A DNA stretch of 64,000 nucleotides. Source: Ciborinia camelliae. Lineage: Eukaryota > Ascomycota > Leotiomycetes > Helotiales > Sclerotiniaceae. The notes under the pieces are model-generated. The model saw nothing but the letters and a program-made list of their open reading frames with translations, did no database searches and had not been told where the DNA came from. The stretch spans positions 2,527,172 through 2,591,171 of the forward strand of contig JANPYM010000005.1 in NCBI GenBank assembly GCA_025890175.1, written 5' to 3'. This document shows, piece after piece, positions 34,331 to 43,691 of this stretch. The translations under genes and the position numbers were made by a program. Each line of letters opens with the position of its first letter. Position 1 is the first letter of the stretch.

Positions 34331-34762
34331 ATGAACGACAACGATAAAGAACTGATGATTGGAGTTCTCTCCCAGAACAATCAAATCGATTTCAGAGCCC
34401 TCACCGAATTCCTCAAGCGGGACTTGGAGCCAGATCAGATCACCAGAGCAATGATTGAGAGTAGCCGACTTCGCTGGAAGGGTCTCAAGGAGCGACTTGG
34501 AATCGCAGCTCCTCCTCCCGGCCATCCCACAACGCCATCGAAGAGATCTGCACCCAAGAAAGATGGAACCGGACGATCGGGTAAAGGCAGGAAGAGAAAG
34601 GCAGACGTCGATGACGATTCCTCCGAACCTTCGAGCCCGAGCAAAAAGAAAGACAAAGGGCAGGCAAAAGCAGCAATTGTCAAGCTGGAGAGAATTGATA
34701 AAGAGGACAAAGCGTTTGACGATGCAATGTTCAGTATGGATGGGGGCGATTACGAGGTTTGA
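34331..34762 (+). CDS. Myb/SANT-like small protein, array copy E
   Basis: One exon, 143 residues. The domain spans about 5-56: DKELMIGVLSQNNQIDFRAL, then an inserted stretch (LKRDLEPDQITRA) before MIESSRLRWKGLKERLG, so helix 2 is longer than in other copies. The tail has TPSKRSAPKK, GRKRKADVDDD and SPSKKKDKG, with basic clusters suited to nuclear import, and ends MFSMDGGDYEV. The 3' flank (TTTGAGATTGTG.., then GATTGTGCAGGG) resembles those of copies I and J, evidence of duplication units that include untranslated DNA. Confidence 0.86.
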   Translation: MNDNDKELMIGVLSQNNQIDFRALTEFLKRDLEPDQITRAMIESSRLRWKGLKERLGIAAPPPGHPTTPSKRSAPKKDGTGRSGKGRKRKADVDDDSSEPSSPSKKKDKGQAKAAIVKLERIDKEDKAFDDAMFSMDGGDYEV

Positions 34763-35112
34763 GATTGTGGCTTACTGGGTTTGGGATTGTGCAGGGCTGA
34801 AGGAAAGGTGCAGATATTGGTGGTTGGTGGTTTTTTGATGATGTTTGGTGGCTGACAGGGGATTGTCTGTGCTTTGCATAAGGGGCGGATAAGCTCGGAA
34901 AAGCAATCATACCCGATTTGTCTAGATGATCTTGGTGAATGGGATGAATGGAGAATTTCCCAAAACTTTGATGCAATGTGCCAAAAAGTATATTAATTAT
35001 GTGAAATCTCTTGACAATACAATCCTATCCTCACTTTATCTCAATACAACCCAAAAGTCCCTTGATAAAACAACAAAACAATCATCACACAACACCCGAT
35101 AACCTCATCAAT
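34763..35112. other. intergenic between array copies E and F
   Basis: Carries the shared promoter block listed at 35001-35010. No gene seen. Confidence 0.5.
35001..35010 (+). promoter_or_regulatory. shared array promoter motif, copy F
   Basis: GTGAAATCTC, 112 bp upstream of the ATG of copy F, preceded by an AT-rich TATTAATTAT. Near-identical blocks lie at similar distances before copies G and J, so it is either a functional element or a remnant of the duplicated unit. Confidence 0.5.
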
Positions 35113-35637
35113 ATGCCTCCTTCTCAATCAGCAGACAATAAACTCAAAATCCTGATCGCAGCATTGTCTCAATCCGCAAGCAGTGAAAAAGACTTTCTTC
35201 CCAACCCCAACTACCACAAACTCGCAGAAGACCTCGGGCTGCCTAGTTATGCCGCCGCGGCAGGAGTCTGGAAACGACTTAGGGACGAACTCAAGAAAGG
35301 AGACTTTGGGGATCTCAGAATACGTGATTCGGCTGCGGATTCCAAGTCTCCGGGAAAGAAAAGACCTGCTGCTGAGGAATCGAAGGCGCAATCGGGTTCC
35401 CCGGGAAAGAAACGAGCGGCTGAAGAATCGAAATCGACGGAAAATGACTCTGGGTCTCCCACCAAACGATCGAAACCCTCTTCCTCCAAACGCGGTCAAA
35501 GCAAAGAGGCCGATAAGGCAGGAAAAAAGAAGGTTGACGAAGAAGCGAGTGGGGAGTTGATTAAGCCAGAGGTTGATTGGATGGAGGACAAACAGATCGA
35601 CGCTTTAAACAACTGGTATGAGAATGCCGAGTATTGA
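35113..35637 (+). CDS. Myb/SANT-like small protein, array copy F
   Basis: One exon, 174 residues. The domain covers about 9-60: NKLKILIAALSQSASSEKDF, HKLAEDLGLPSYAAAAGVW, KRLRDELKKGDFGDLRI. The Trp is kept but the usual Arg before it is Val. GDFGDL after the domain is shared with copy G, its nearest relative. The tail has repeated SPGKKR(A/P)AEESK units and TKRSKPSSSKRGQSK, then PEVDWMEDKQIDAL and NNWYENAEY. Basic clusters suggest nuclear import. Confidence 0.87.
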   Translation: MPPSQSADNKLKILIAALSQSASSEKDFLPNPNYHKLAEDLGLPSYAAAAGVWKRLRDELKKGDFGDLRIRDSAADSKSPGKKRPAAEESKAQSGSPGKKRAAEESKSTENDSGSPTKRSKPSSSKRGQSKEADKAGKKKVDEEASGELIKPEVDWMEDKQIDALNNWYENAEY

Positions 35638-35974
35638 GCTTATGCGGTCCTGAAAGGCTGGATTTTTTTGGTGTGTCGGAGGCTCGGAAAGCTGCATTAG
35701 CGGCTTTGACTCATGGAAAGGGACCTGCAAATGTATGTCCAAACGAGTCTGGTAGTGCATAGGCGGCTGCACATATGTGGCTGCATACAGATGCACATGG
35801 ATAAATGAAGAATTATTTGGAACCCATTTGAAATGTGATCAAAGTATATGAATTGTGCGAAATCTCCGAATATTGTCTGCCATTCCCATTCTCAATCCCA
35901 CTCTGAATCCAGTGCACAAATTCACTCTATTCTGACTCGTAACAACTCCGATAACACTTATCTCAAACATCAAC
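35638..35974. other. intergenic between array copies F and G
   Basis: The promoter of copy G. GAAGAATTATTTGGAACCCA (35806-35825) is closely matched by GAAGAATCACTTAGAACCCA before copy J. The GTGCGAAATCTC block follows. Confidence 0.5.
35855..35866 (+). promoter_or_regulatory. shared array promoter motif, copy G
   Basis: GTGCGAAATCTC, 120 bp upstream of the ATG of copy G. It corresponds to GTGAAATCTC before copy F and GTGAAATCGC before copy J. Confidence 0.5.
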
Positions 35975-36415
35975 ATGGCCGCAGTCGCGACTATTGATGA
36001 TCTCAAGTTGCTGGTTGCAGTATTGTCTCAATTTGCCCCCGAAAACCAAGTGTTGCCTTCGCCAGACCATGTGAGATTGGCAAACCTTCTCGGCTTCAAT
36101 GACCGGAAAGCTGCCGCAGGTAAATGGCATGTCCTCACGAAGAAAATCAAGAGGGGCGATTTCGGAGATTTCGGAGACCTCATCGTTCAGAAGGAGCCAG
36201 CTGAACCAGTGGGGAAAAAACGAGCAGTTGTCGAAGTACCAATGGATGCCAGCGTGAACGAGACTGGGCCGTCGCCTACCAAGAAATCCAAGTTAGTATT
36301 TATCACCAGTGCTTCAAGAGTAACGAATGCTAATCGTAGTCAAAACAGAGGTGTCAATAAAGCAGGCAAGGGAAAGAGTAAGAGAAAGGTTGTCGAAGTG
36401 GAGGACGATGATTAA
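35975..36415 (+). CDS. Myb/SANT-like small protein, array copy G
   Basis: The uninterrupted frame gives 146 residues. A 48-bp stretch, 36292-36339, has all the marks of an intron that preserves frame: GTTAGT donor, GCTAATC branch site and TAG acceptor. Removing it joins TKKSN to QNRGVNKAGKG and leaves 130 residues, which aligns better with copy F. The domain covers about 8-57: DDLKLLVAVLSQFAPENQ, VRLANLLGFNDRKAAAGKW, then KKIKRGDFGDFGDL, where GDFGD is duplicated relative to F. The end is KSKRKVVEVEDDD. The following 650 bp hold three tandem-repeat families. Confidence 0.85.
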   Translation: MAAVATIDDLKLLVAVLSQFAPENQVLPSPDHVRLANLLGFNDRKAAAGKWHVLTKKIKRGDFGDFGDLIVQKEPAEPVGKKRAVVEVPMDASVNETGPSPTKKSKLVFITSASRVTNANRSQNRGVNKAGKGKSKRKVVEVEDDD

Positions 36416-36515
36416 AGCTGGGGCGAGGAGGAGATCTGAGATTGTATTGGCAGGTCTAGAGACTGGACTTACAAAGAGGGTGGAGGATGCAAAATCTCGG
36501 TGTGCTTCGGAGAGT

Positions 36516-36815
36516 TTCATGAAGAGGTGATGTATTCGGCAAAGTAATACTGGTTTAGTCAATGAATCAAAACATGAACATGCCTGGGAGAGCTTAAGTA
36601 TACCAATTTGAGTAGTGATTTTCATGGAGGAGTGATATGCTCGGGGAAGTACCATTAGTCTAGTCAATAAATCAAAACATGAAGGCTCCTTGGAGAGCTA
36701 GAACTTGAATCACTTTGAGCGGAAACTTCCATGAAGGGGTAATGCATTCGGGAAAGCAATATTCGTCTAATCAATAATTCAGAACATAACGATGCCTTGG
36801 AGAGCTTGAGCATCG
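36516..36815. repeat. tandem repeat, about 105-bp unit, three copies
   Basis: Copies begin near 36516, 36621 and 36728 with TTCATG or TCCATG. They share GTGATG(T/C).TTCGG, then TAGTCAAT.AATCA.AACAT, then CCTTGGAGAGCTTGAG-like ends. Copies are about 75-80% alike by eye, so the duplication is not recent. No frame is conserved between them. Confidence 0.85.
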
Positions 36816-36824
36816 TTGAGCGAG

Positions 36825-36938
36825 TGTATATATCCTTTGCAGAGTACTTGTTTATATGATAACTCTCATTGCCTCGCGAGCGGATATAGCCTTTGCGGCG
36901 TACTTGTTCATGTGATGACTTTCATTGCTTCGCAGATG
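36825..36938. repeat. tandem repeat, about 56-bp unit, two copies
   Basis: TATATCCTTTGCAGAGTACT.. at about 36830 and ATATAGCCTTTGCGGCGTAC.. at about 36884. Both continue with TTGTT.AT.TGAT.ACT.TCATTGC and end in TCGC. Confidence 0.85.
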
Positions 36939-37024
36939 CAAAAAGGTATGAAAAGCTTTGTATTATCCTTGGGGCGAAGTGGAACTACATACAATCACGT
37001 ATAATACTTGGGCTGTTTATGAAA

Positions 37025-37080
37025 TGATTGAGATTCGAGAGAGGGTTATAAATTGATTGAGATTCGAGAGAGAGGTACAA
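37025..37080. repeat. tandem repeat, about 28-bp unit, two copies
   Basis: TGATTGAGATTCGAGAGAGG occurs twice in direct succession with TTATAAAT or TACAA after it. This is the third tandem duplication within 600 bp. Confidence 0.85.
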
Positions 37081-37975
37081 GCATACAGTCGATTGGGAGG
37101 GCGAGGTTTCTGATCATTCTGAGTAACTAGAATCTCCAAGTTCTTTGTTTTCCAGTTATTAGCAAAGAGATTCCTTTAACACCATTGAAACCCTTAGATT
37201 ATCTATTCCAGCGCGGCTTGGGCAATTAGATCTCCCTGATTAGCCAACTCCATCCGGATGCGCAATAAGAGTTTCGAAGGTATGAAGAGCGACGAAAAGG
37301 GGGCTCGACTCCCTCGGAACTACTTTCTGGTGACTAGCTTTCTCTTCGTAAAGGGGCTTCTTGGCCTTTGAAACAAAACCGATCATAGTGTAGCATGCAG
37401 TCGATTAATAAAGGCGGAAATTGGATGGTTGTAAGCCCTCTCCTTTGCGCTGATAGGGGGTGTACTCTCGAACGAAGGCTGTTAGGGACTCTCAGCCCTG
37501 GTCGAGTATCTGCTGAGAGTTGGCAGACAGGGCGGGTGATAAGAGGGCATACCGCATAAGGATTCCGAGGAAAGAGAGCCTCAAAGTATAGCACCACGGA
37601 ATGGTTGTTGGGTGGGGGGGGGGGTTAGGAGGGGAGAATACGGTTAAGAATTGAGGCTGCTCGGTCTATTCTATCAACACCGGACAGTGAAGCGTGTACC
37701 GGAGCGGAAAGTGGTCATATAAAAGAGCCCCGATAGACCCAGATGGGACTAGCTCCTTCTACTATCGTACCATCCGCTCCGCTCCCCTCGACATTTTTTG
37801 ATCGTGCAATTTCTTTGCTCACCCCCCCATGCAATTCAAGCCAAACTCTCTCAACCACATCAATATTTTCCTCTAGCAGTCAAGATAAACATCCCAAATC
37901 CTCATTTAAACCTCTTTCATTAACACAATTCAACCATACTCGAATCACTGCAGTATACACCATCCAAATCCAAAC

Positions 37976-38475
37976 ATGCCTCCAAAGATTCCAGCCATGA
38001 GCGATAACGAAAAGCTGCTCATCGCAGCTCTGAGCCAGCTTTCCTCTGATGGCAACCTTCCCCCTCTCAATTACGGCAGACTGTCTCAAGATTTGGGACT
38101 TCCCACTGCTAACGCAGCCCAAGTACGAGTAAGTACAATATATTCTTTCATTTTACATGGTTACAGCAGGCAATTACTGACTTTCTGTTCTACTAGTGGA
38201 GTCGCCTCACAACAAAGATCAAGAGGGGAGGATTCACAGCGGAAAATTTAAAGATTGGTGGCAGGTCAGGCGTCGTTCCCACAAAACGCACGAAGGATGA
38301 AGCAATGATGGATGATGATGATGATAATGATGATGATGATGCCAAGATGGGTTCCGAGAAGAAGCGTGGAGCTGGTTCAGTCAATAACAAAGAGGGTGTG
38401 ACTGATAAAGCTGTGAAGGAAAAATCCGACGGACCTGGTTCTTTTAAGATCTTTGAAGACCCTGATGCTGCTTAG
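37976..38475 (+). CDS. Myb/SANT-like small protein, array copy H
   Basis: Two exons, 37976-38128 and 38197-38475, with a 68-bp GTAAGT..TAG intron; 143 residues. Splicing joins ANAAQVR directly to WSRLTTKIKRGGF, so the intron sits (phase 0) just before the conserved Trp. Its position differs from that in copy D, which points to independent intron gain or loss. The first helices are DNEKLLIAALSQLSSDG and YGRLSQDLGLPT. The tail has a long Asp run (MMDDDDDNDDDDAK) coded by a GAT repeat and ends FKIFEDPDAA. Probably nuclear. Confidence 0.87.
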
Positions 38476-38729
38476 ACATGAAAAACATGAAAGAAAATCA
38501 CGTTTTAGAGAATGTATAAGGTCAGCACTGGAGCGGCGGGAATCCGCAGGACGTTTCAGGAATAGAATTCATGATTAGCTCATTAGCTAGTTAATGAAAC
38601 ACCTGGAACCAACTATGATTTACCTTTTGATATGCTATATGAATGACGTGAAGATTAAACCCCTGCCATAGTTCTGCCCCTCTATCAAAACCCCCACGAA
38701 TAATCTATCATATTACGCTATCCATCACC

Positions 38730-39296
38730 ATGCGTGCATCTGGCGCTATACCAAGGAGCGACGATACCAGGCTTCTTATCGCCGTATTTAGTCAGTGGGA
38801 ACCCATTAGGATAGATGCTAATCAGCTAGGCGAAGCCCTCGGCATTCGACCCGGAGCGGCAGCTATGCGCTGGACACGATTCAAGACAAGGCTGAAGGCC
38901 GGTACTGCACCAGCAGCCACAGATCAAGAGCTTCTTGTTGCTGTTCTCCGCCAAATGGGTCGTTTGCCGAGAATAGACTTTCATCGACTTGGCGCAGATC
39001 TTGGCATCAACCCTGGAGCTGCAGCGATGCGTTGGGCTAGGTTTAAAGAGAGGTATGGGATAAACACAAGGGTCAGGGAGGAGCCATTGGAGGACAAGCC
39101 TGTGGAGAAAAAGCCTATGGAAAAGAAGACTCGGGAGGCGCCTGCACAACACCAAGAGGAGAACATCGCTGGTCGTGGTCCAAGCAACGATGCCGAGACA
39201 TCTAGACAATCTACGGCGGACGGGGAGAATAATGTGCCGGACCAAACAGTAATTAGATGGCCATACAATGATGGTTGGCGGGTTGATGAGGCTTGA
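38730..39296 (+). CDS. Myb/SANT-like protein with duplicated domain, array copy I
   Basis: One exon, 188 residues. Two Myb-like domains lie back to back: about 11-55 (DDTRLLIAVFSQWEPIRID.., GIRPGAAAMRWTRFKTRL) and about 64-110 (DQELLVAVLRQMGRLPRIDF.., GINPGAAAMRWARFKERY). The linker is only about ten residues. Copy C is duplicated too, but its two halves resemble each other more than they resemble I, so the duplications are independent. The tail is short with EDKPVEKKPMEKK repeats and ends WPYNDGWRVDEA. Closest to copy J, with GAAAMRW versus GTAAVRW. Confidence 0.87.
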   Translation: MRASGAIPRSDDTRLLIAVFSQWEPIRIDANQLGEALGIRPGAAAMRWTRFKTRLKAGTAPAATDQELLVAVLRQMGRLPRIDFHRLGADLGINPGAAAMRWARFKERYGINTRVREEPLEDKPVEKKPMEKKTREAPAQHQEENIAGRGPSNDAETSRQSTADGENNVPDQTVIRWPYNDGWRVDEA

Positions 39297-39436
39297 GATT
39301 GTGCAGGGAGTTGAGAGACATCTAGAACTTGGTGGCTGGGATGCAGGGGTTTTTCGGATAGGCAGAGATGCATGCATGTATGAATGAAGAATCACTTAGA
39401 ACCCAGCCATTACTTTGATTATTATATATTGAGACT

Positions 39437-39446
39437 GTGAAATCGC
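39437..39446 (+). promoter_or_regulatory. shared array promoter motif, copy J
   Basis: GTGAAATCGC, 103 bp upstream of the ATG of copy J, following TATATATTGA. Equivalent blocks precede copies F and G. Confidence 0.5.
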
Positions 39447-39539
39447 TTGTATGATTATAATTCCCACATCTTTACACAAATTTACCTCATTAGACGGATC
39501 CCCACCATTATCCCACACAACTACAAGAGATCTACAACT

Positions 39540-40151
39540 ATGCCACCAAAAGCCAACTCCGCAGACAAGAGCGAAGACGAAAAGCTCCTCATAGCTGTGC
39601 TAAGTCAGTGGGATCCTCTTCCTCCCGTCGACAACCACAAGCTCGGCGCAACTCTCGGGATTAAACCAGGAACGGCAGCTGTACGCTGGTGTCGATTCAA
39701 AGCCAGACTTTTCAGGAACGACGAGAACAAGGCAGCAGGAGACGATGTGACAGTTGAGCAGGCAACGGCAGCAGACGATAATCCGGGACGGCACACAGTA
39801 GGAGATAGTTCGAGTGTTGGACGAGTAGGGGTGATAATAGAGAAGCAGCCAGCTGGAAAGAAACGAGGCCGGAAGCAGCAAGCCGTCAAGGAGGTGTCAG
39901 ATGAGCCACCTGCCCAGCGCAAGAGAAACAACAAATCGATCGCCAGGTCCTTGAATACAGCTACTTCGAAACCAGGTATGAGCAGAGGGAAGAAGTCAAA
40001 CAAAGACAGGGGAGAATTGAACGGGTTAGACGAAGTTGTTAAGCAGGAGAATGTATTTGAGCATGGCTTGGGATGGCTAGAGATTGGGGAGCGGGGAATT
40101 GAGCAGCAGGGAGATGAATTAGATGGATGGCAGTTAGGACACGAGGATTGA
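39540..40151 (+). CDS. Myb/SANT-like small protein, array copy J
   Basis: One exon, 203 residues, start MPPKANSADKSEDEK as in copies A, F and H. An upstream in-frame extension to 39447 is less likely. The domain covers about 12-60: DEKLLIAVLSQWDPLPPVDN, HKLGATLGIKPGTAAVRWCRFKARL. The tail has KKRGRKQQAVKE and RKRNNKSIAR basic clusters. Past about residue 150 it turns into a unique end rich in Glu and Gly (WLEIGERGIEQQ, DELDGWQLGHED). GKKRGRK resembles an AT-hook core, so minor-groove binding is possible, though the flanking residues are not classical. Confidence 0.86.
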   Translation: MPPKANSADKSEDEKLLIAVLSQWDPLPPVDNHKLGATLGIKPGTAAVRWCRFKARLFRNDENKAAGDDVTVEQATAADDNPGRHTVGDSSSVGRVGVIIEKQPAGKKRGRKQQAVKEVSDEPPAQRKRNNKSIARSLNTATSKPGMSRGKKSNKDRGELNGLDEVVKQENVFEHGLGWLEIGERGIEQQGDELDGWQLGHED

Positions 40152-40504
40152 GATTCTGCAGCTACGCTATTGTTTGTTTTGGGGCTATGCTATTGTTTAG
40201 ATGAGCTGCATTTACAGAATCAAGATAGGAAATAAACAATAGAATCATTCTCCTAGTACCCTGATAGATACCCTAGCAACCATATCGAGATCGTGGTCTA
40301 TGCCCCACTTTTTGTCCTGTATACCTATAAAAATATACACCTCCCCTTGTCTCAAGTCTCCCCAAGCCAACACCACCTCAACCATCAACGACAATAACTC
40401 TCACAATTTTCCAAGGTTGGTACCCATTTATCCTTGCATAGATCTAACACTATTCTGACAAGTTGTTATTTCGTATCTAGAACCAAATCGAACAACTTCG
40501 CAAA
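40152..40504. other. intergenic between array copies J and K
   Basis: It contains CTATAAAAATATAC (about 40325-40338) as a likely TATA region. A possible 5'-leader intron (GTTGGT.. at about 40415 to TAG at about 40480) lies before copy K. Confidence 0.45.
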
Positions 40505-40943
40505 ATGTCTAAAGAATCCTCGGACCAGGCTTTGCTTCAAGCCGTCTTTAAGCAAGCAGATCTCGCAAATATTAAAATTGACTATGATCGTCTCGCACAA
40601 GATCTTGGAATGTCCGGAAAGGATCCTAAGGCAGCTGCCGCAAAGCGATGGTCTAGATATCGAAAGGCCAACGGTCTCGTATCTGAGAAGCCAACCAACA
40701 AGGCGGAGACCAAGAAGTCTGATGAGATGAATTCCCCTTCCGAGAAACCTTCTAAGAAGAGAAAGATGGCTAAGACCGAAGAGGTACGTAATCGTTTACT
40801 AATTTCACACTCCTTGTTCCTTGATACTAAACTTGAATTTCTTATTTATCTTGAGCTTGAGTTCTGGGATTCATTTTACAACCTTTCCTTCTTGGGCAAT
40901 TACTAACTCTCTAATCTCTTAGGATGATGAAGAAGAGGCCTAG
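40505..40943 (+). CDS. Myb/SANT-like small protein, array copy K
   Basis: Two exons, 40505-40783 and 40923-40943, with a 139-bp GTACGT..TAG intron; 99 residues, the shortest copy. The domain covers about 7-55: DQALLQAVFKQADLANIKID, YDRLAQDLGMSGKDPKAAAAKRWSRYRKANG. An insertion before the third helix sets it apart. The tail is a compact KKRKMAKTEE followed by exon 2, DDEEEA and stop. Without splicing the frame would add a hydrophobic, intron-like stretch, which favours the spliced form. A compact basic-then-acidic protein, probably nuclear. Confidence 0.86.
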
Positions 40944-41227
40944 ATCTTCCCTGAGCAATCTTGACCGATGAAAGACAATACGATGAATGCTGGTTGGTGT
41001 TAAGGATAGATTTTACGGGTGCTTGCAATTGGGGATAACGAATGATAACACACCATCAGCCGAAGATTACTTTTTCCAACCTTACATGAACATGTGAATG
41101 TGATAAATAAATAAATATATATATATGTGTTGATGAATCGTCTTTAGATTCTCTTTTCAAATAATCACTTTACATTCATTCATTCATACCATCTCCCTAA
41201 AACACATTCTCCCACTCAGTAGCAAGC

Positions 41228-41912
41228 ATGTCTAGCGACGCCGAAAAGCAGAAGCTAATGGCTTCCATCCTCAGTCAAGTCAACACCAGCCATATCGATT
41301 GGGAAAAGGTTGCAAAGGATCTCAACGTTCCCACCAAGTCAGCTGCACAAATGCGATGGCAGAGATTCAAAAAGACTCTGCCCAACTTCAGCCAGGAAAC
41401 GAATGGGAACAACACCTCCTCTCCACCAGCAACGCCAAAGAAAAGACAATCACCCACGAAAAGCAAAGCTGTTAAAGCAAGCCCTGCGAAGAAGCAAAAG
41501 CGCTCGAGATCCGCCGTCGACAGCGACGAAGAGGAGGATGATGATTCACAATTCGATAACTACGACAAGGAAGAGAAGAAGGAAATCTCCCCCGAAACAC
41601 CGGCACGAAGTCTCCCGAGCAGAAAGGCAAAAACTAGGTCCCCGATCAAGGATGTGAGTATCACCTCTTTCATTTTACGCTCTAGGTGCCTAACTATATT
41701 TGGATGTTTCATACACTGATTACTGACTTCCCGGGTTTTAGGCATATGCGAGCGACGTAGAAGAAGAAGACGAAATCAAGGTTGAGGTCAAGTGTGAGGA
41801 CCAAATTGACAATGAGGAGACTCAGGAAACCCAAGAAACTCAGGGAACTATCGGAAGTGGCGTCGCAGTCCTTGATTCCGGGTCTGACTTCGATGGAGTC
41901 GTGGAAGTGTGA
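41228..41912 (+). CDS. Myb/SANT-like small protein, array copy L
   Basis: Two exons, 41228-41653 and 41742-41912, with an 88-bp GTGAGT..TAG intron; 198 residues. The domain covers about 5-53: AEKQKLMASILSQVNTSHID, WEKVAKDLNVPTKSAAQMRW, QRFKKTLP. The tail holds TPKKRQSPTKSK and SPAKKQKRSRS, an acidic run, and TPARSLPSRKAKTRSPIKD, the motif shared with copy D. Exon 2 is acidic with a TQETQETQGT repeat and ends DFDGVVEV. This is the last member at this end of the array. Confidence 0.88.
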
Positions 41913-43691
41913 TCAGCCGTAATCTGAGAACCATCCATGGTTCGGGGCAAGATACTGGATGCTTTTTCCGGTTATGTTTTCGATTGATTGAAGATTGGTT
42001 GGATATGGAAGTATGGTGCGAAGGGCTAAGTGCGTTTGTTGAAGTCTCCTTAGCTCGTTACCATAGTAATGGAACTATCTCATGCGGAAAACCAGTGGCT
42101 ACCCGTGAATTGTGACTGGTCATCTCGAACATTAATGTTTGCTTTTACATTATCTGCAAACCCATGATAGCTGAACAGCCTTGCTGATCAGATAAGAGTC
42201 ACTTCTTCACGCTCATGCAGTTGCGTGCTTTGACCCCTATGTTTGGAATTCTACACTACTACTTTGTTTGTACTATACAATCTGAATAATGTGAATTCGT
42301 TTTGTCGCCTGAAGCGGCAGCAAAACTTGGTATCTGCACCCATACCTTTTCAAAAGTCGAAGGCGGCGCAAGAAGGCGGCGCAATCCAAGGAAAGCTGCA
42401 GATGATTCATTTTTCTTGTAAATGAGAGTCCCCAATCAAGACTACTTAGCATCGGGGTGAATCAACCAGTCGCATTGAGAAGCAATGGTTGTGGGTACTT
42501 TTGCGGTTGAGAATGAAGAGAATGAAGTGTAAAGGTTCAAAAGTTTGCGACCGAGAACATTTAGGGCATTGGACTCACTAAGTTATAGTGTGTGATCGGA
42601 ATCACGTGCACCATTTCTCCCTTACCTCCTATTACCCCTTTGTTTGTGCAACAAAAATGAAACCATTTCCATTGTGAGATGTCTTCTGGGAAGTCAAATG
42701 CTCAGATAAAGGGTTGGTATGTTCAGGAATTTTATTTCAGTAATGTAGCAAGTATGCTAGAAATTATAAATCAAAGGCCTACTTAGTGTGGTCTTGGTCT
42801 CCAGTACAGCGGCAGTCATGCCTTCCTCGTTGGGTGGATTTGTATATTTTCCATCTTCCATACAGAGATTCTTCTCTTCAATTGGACACTTCTGGCATAA
42901 GAAAGTGGGAAGCTACTACTTTCGTACAATCAAATATCTTCTTTATCCATCTAAAATCTAGTACTTTTGGTGCCGCGGTGTATATTCCCTACCATTACAA
43001 ATCCTCTCCTTCAATCGACCTCTCACATTGTCCATGGAAGGAGAGTAGTGAAGAATCCGTAGTGAAGAATTCACCGGGAACCCTGCCTTTCTTGCACTCG
43101 ATTCTCCGGGCAATTTACTCCGGTCCTTTGGTCCAAATTTATGATAGGATACGTTGACATACGTCGCCCAATGTCGGAATGTTGAGAGCTACATCATCAC
43201 ACATCGTCACGTCAAGTGTCCTTCAAGCAAGTCGGAAAAATCATTCAGGCATTAAAATTCCCATTTTAGAGAATGGATATATAATACATGTCGAACATGT
43301 CAAAACCGATCCCATTCTCCATGCACTCAAAAACTCCTTCATAACGGCAGAACCCACCCAAGTCACTCCAAAGAATCCAAAGACTCTATTCCCAGTATCA
43401 AAAAGTCGAAAGGCCAATTAGTTCCTGCGAAAAGAACCTGTTAGCAGCAGTTTCTAACCACATTCGTCCTCATGGAAGACTTTTCAGAAGTTAGAAAAGT
43501 AAAATGTTCGAAAATAATCAAAATTGAGTCGTACATTAAGCTGTTACATCAAGCTATGATGGGGACGAACGAAATTATTAACCGTTTCTGCAAACAAATA
43601 CTCATGTAAGAGAGCCTTATCCACCAGTATCCCTTTTACCATGGTCAGAACATAGAGGGTTGAAAAAAAAATAGTAAAAGGTGGTTGCAAC
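41913..43691. other. intergenic, end of the Myb-like array
   Basis: Frames 42786-43157 and 43179-43421 show no recognised domain. Near 43432 one frame reads CEKNLLAAVSNHI, faintly like the first helix of the Myb-like domain, but no second or third helix follows. No gene accepted. Confidence 0.45.

Larger units (their letters stand above)
36416..37975. other. intergenic with tandem repeats, between array copies G and H
   Basis: The widest gap in the array. It contains three tandem duplications (listed separately), a poly-G run at about 37614-37625, and a TATA-like CATATAAAAG at about 37716 ahead of copy H. No gene seen; the frames here are short and follow the repeats. Confidence 0.6.

Noticed and set aside
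36516..37080. CRISPR-like array
   Set aside because: Units are contiguous tandem duplications without spacers, the host is a eukaryote, and unit sizes differ.
43425..43500. Possible thirteenth Myb-like relic (CEKNLLAAVSNHI)
   Set aside because: Only the first helix is suggested. No IDxxxLA or RW segment follows in any frame.
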